The position numbers and the translations under genes are program-made. A DNA stretch of 44,636 nt from Lentimicrobium sp. (GTDB lineage Bacteria; Bacteroidota; Bacteroidia; Bacteroidales; Lentimicrobiaceae), in assembly GCA_024709105.1 (NCBI GenBank), contig JANJXJ010000056.1, positions 1 through 44,636 of the forward strand. Direction: 5' to 3'. Numbering within the stretch: position 1 is the first letter of the stretch; each line of letters begins with the position of its first letter. Below are positions 42,943-44,636 of this stretch, one piece after another. Under the pieces are notes generated by a model, which saw only the letters and a list, made by a program, of their open reading frames with translations, was not told the DNA's origin and made no database searches.

Positions 42943-44346
42943 TTATTTCTTTTTATTTGGAAGTTCAAGTCCGTAGCCATGTTTCTTATCAACAGCTTTA
43001 AGTATAAAACCCAGGATGAAAGCCAGTACTCCAAAACCTGCAAATATCAGTTCAGGAACAGTATAATCATACTTAACGCCTTCAACACCGGCAGCAATTT
43101 GCTCAGAAACACCGGGGTTTGAGGCTGACAATGCCCAGCCTATCAGAATAGGAACGGCAAGCAAACCAATGTTCTGAATCCAGAAAATTGCTCCATACGC
43201 AGAGCCCAGGTAGCGATCTTCAACAATTTTTGGAAGTGACGGCCACATTGAGGCAGGTACCAGTGAGAAAGCAGTTCCTAAGATTACAATAGTTAGAATT
43301 GCTGTCACAACACCAAAAGATTCAGCTGGGACAAGAGCAAAAATAAGATGAGATACAGTAAGCAGAACTGCTCCGAAGATCATCATGGTTGCACCTTTAC
43401 CTCTTACATCAAGAAAATATCCAATAAAAGGGGTTAAAATCATGGCACCAATCGGAAAATATGAAAAATAAGCTGCGGCGGTTTTAACATCAACATCTAA
43501 TTTTGATGCCAGCATATCAGTAGCAAATTTCTGGAAAGGGAAAATGGCTGAATAAAACAATACACAAAGGCCGGCGATTGCGAGGAAACCCGGGTTGGTA
43601 AAGATTTTTCCTAAGTCACTCAGTTTAAATTCTTCTTCCGGATCAACCGATTGACTCGAAACACCCATTTGTTTATCGAGTTTGCTGTCCATAAAAGTGT
43701 AAATCAGGAAAGTAAGAAATCCTATACACAGGAATGCCAATCCCCAAAGCACTGAATTTGACGGGCCGCCGTTCTCTGCAAAAATCGGGGTTAATCTGAA
43801 TACAGCGAAAACACCCAATCGTGCAACTGCCATTTCAAGACCCATAGCAAGCGCCATTTCCCTTCCTTTAAACCATTTAACAATGGTTTTTGATACGGTA
43901 ATACCTGCCATTTCAACACCAATACCAAAAATAGCAAAACCAAAGAATGCGAGCTTAGCCGATGCAGGAACCCAGGTAATGAAAGATCCAAGAGATGTTG
44001 CCAGACCACTAGTGGCGAACCCTTCAGTTAAAGCATAATATTTCAGGGCTGCACCAATTACCATGGTAAGGCCAGCAGTAATCAGTGTAAATCTAATCCC
44101 CATTTTATCAAGAATTACTCCCGATAAAATCAGAAAAAACGCAAATACATTAAGAAAAAACTCGGAACCACCCAGCATACCGAAAACTTCAGGTGTCCAT
44201 TTGTAATCGGTTTCAAGCATACTTTGCAAAGGAGCAACTACATCTACAAAGAAGTAAGCAAAAAACATAGTTATCGAAATCAAAGCAAGGGCGATCCATC
44301 TTGCAGTTTTCGATTCATTCAGCAAAGTCACGGTTTTTTCTTTCAT
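42943..44346 (-). CDS. MFS transporter next to the starch-type PUL
   Basis: A 467-residue major facilitator superfamily protein with about 12 membrane helices and a soluble central loop (about residues 225-250, MDSKLDKQMGVSSQSVDPEE). The A-motif-like stretch between helices 2 and 3 reads GVILDKMGIRFT, and a second is FLDVRGKGATMM. The family is broad and the substrate is not shown by sequence. Position beside susCDE, lacI and the GH13 enzyme suggests uptake of maltose or malto-oligosaccharides across the inner membrane (inference). The tail KKHGYGLELPNKKK is cytoplasmic. Confidence 0.85.
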   Translation of the reverse strand: MKEKTVTLLNESKTARWIALALISITMFFAYFFVDVVAPLQSMLETDYKWTPEVFGMLGGSEFFLNVFAFFLILSGVILDKMGIRFTLITAGLTMVIGAALKYYALTEGFATSGLATSLGSFITWVPASAKLAFFGFAIFGIGVEMAGITVSKTIVKWFKGREMALAMGLEMAVARLGVFAVFRLTPIFAENGGPSNSVLWGLAFLCIGFLTFLIYTFMDSKLDKQMGVSSQSVDPEEEFKLSDLGKIFTNPGFLAIAGLCVLFYSAIFPFQKFATDMLASKLDVDVKTAAAYFSYFPIGAMILTPFIGYFLDVRGKGATMMIFGAVLLTVSHLIFALVPAESFGVVTAILTIVILGTAFSLVPASMWPSLPKIVEDRYLGSAYGAIFWIQNIGLLAVPILIGWALSASNPGVSEQIAAGVEGVKYDYTVPELIFAGFGVLAFILGFILKAVDKKHGYGLELPNKKK

Positions 44347-44636
44347 AAATTTTTGTTGTTTAGTGAGTTATCAAACCATACACCCCATCTGCCAATTTAA
44401 AAAAGGCATTTTAATTGGGCGGGTAAATGTACTGTTTTTTTAAAAACAATAACTTTTATGCAGGCATATTAAGCTGCTTTTACTTTTAACAACTATCGTT
44501 TCTGCAAACAAGTATACCTTTTTGTCAAGCCAATTGTGCCGTAGCCTCAGGATCGCACGAATAAAGCCATTTAAAAACCAATCACCCTGATTATATTTCC
44601 GTTCATTAAAAGAGTTCTTATTCACTGATAATCAAC
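44347..44636. other. Right-edge region upstream of the MFS gene
   Basis: The last 290 bp are AT-rich. A 61-residue minus-strand frame (44440-44625) starts with GTG and has no recognisable features, so I do not call it. Nothing resembling the tandem LacI operators of the susC region was found here; TCGTTTCTGCAAAC near 44507 is too imperfect. Confidence 0.4.

Noticed and set aside
42832-43010. Small frame starting ATGTCGTTAAAAGAAAAC within the GH13-MFS spacer
   Set aside because: It runs through two terminator-like hairpins and into the antisense of the MFS gene; not protein-like after the first ten residues.
44500-44525. Possible LacI-type operator upstream of the MFS gene
   Set aside because: GTTTCTGCAAAC shares only half-site letters and is not CG-centred; insufficient.
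44440-44625. Leftward 61-residue ORF at the right edge
   Set aside because: GTG start, no signal peptide or motif, low complexity ending; probably non-coding upstream DNA of the MFS gene.
1-44636. Insertion sequences, prophage or CRISPR
   Set aside because: No transposase, integrase, phage structural gene or regularly spaced repeat array was seen; genes are compact and housekeeping-like throughout.

Overview
The window reads as a chromosomal segment of a Bacteroidota bacterium, probably class Bacteroidia. The evidence is a SusC/SusD/SusE operon, TonB receptors with N-terminal carboxypeptidase-regulatory-like domains, a small ribosomal protein bTHX gene, a HYC_CC_PP-type protein, and many copies of the Bacteroidota promoter -7 element TAnnTTTG just upstream of starts. 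Most of it is vertically inherited core or envelope genome. I see no insertion sequence, phage, integrase or CRISPR array.

Layout. 1-1.43 kb: a partial leftward ORF, an SMR exporter (sugE/gdx type), and aroQ with a small lipoprotein-like gene. 1.67-4.3 kb: a TPP riboswitch directly upstream of a TonB receptor, i.e. a thiamin outer-membrane transporter. 4.3-7.2 kb: a small Cys-motif (CNGKC) membrane or secreted protein followed by a TonB receptor carrying both copper-ligand motifs of OprC (CxxxM and HxM), with a palindromic operator upstream. 7.2-12.7 kb: serine hydrolase, beta-barrel protein, small membrane protein, smpB, a thioredoxin-fold protein overlapping a YhdH-type oxidoreductase, and an NTF2-like lipoprotein. 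12.7-15.9 kb: a second metal locus, HYC_CC_PP protein, TonB receptor with a CC motif in its plug, and a secreted HMA (CxxC) protein. 16-22.2 kb: tRNA-His, a TIGR00266 protein, an orphan DppC/OppC-like permease, a DUF5723-like protein, a membrane protein with a rhomboid protease, and a YqgE/AlgH protein. 22.4-25.2 kb: a translationally coupled pair that looks like MurL and MurD2, the alternative route for putting D-glutamate into peptidoglycan. 25.2-32.6 kb: housekeeping genes (bTHX, TPR membrane protein, fmt, HU, 3-methyladenine glycosylase, recQ, aroK, rlmD).

32.6-44.3 kb is a starch/maltodextrin-type polysaccharide utilisation locus. Leftward susC-susD-susE faces a rightward LacI-family regulator and a GH13 lipoprotein, and an MFS transporter follows. 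Two abutting LacI-type operators lie in the susC/lacI divergent region. The SusD protein is unusual: about 190 residues made of two SusE/SusF-like carbohydrate-binding repeats are inserted in it.

The most interesting items are the MurL-MurD2 pair, the SusD with internal binding modules, the two similarly built 'small Cys protein + TonB receptor' metal loci, and a possible small structured RNA at about 42.75-42.87 kb.
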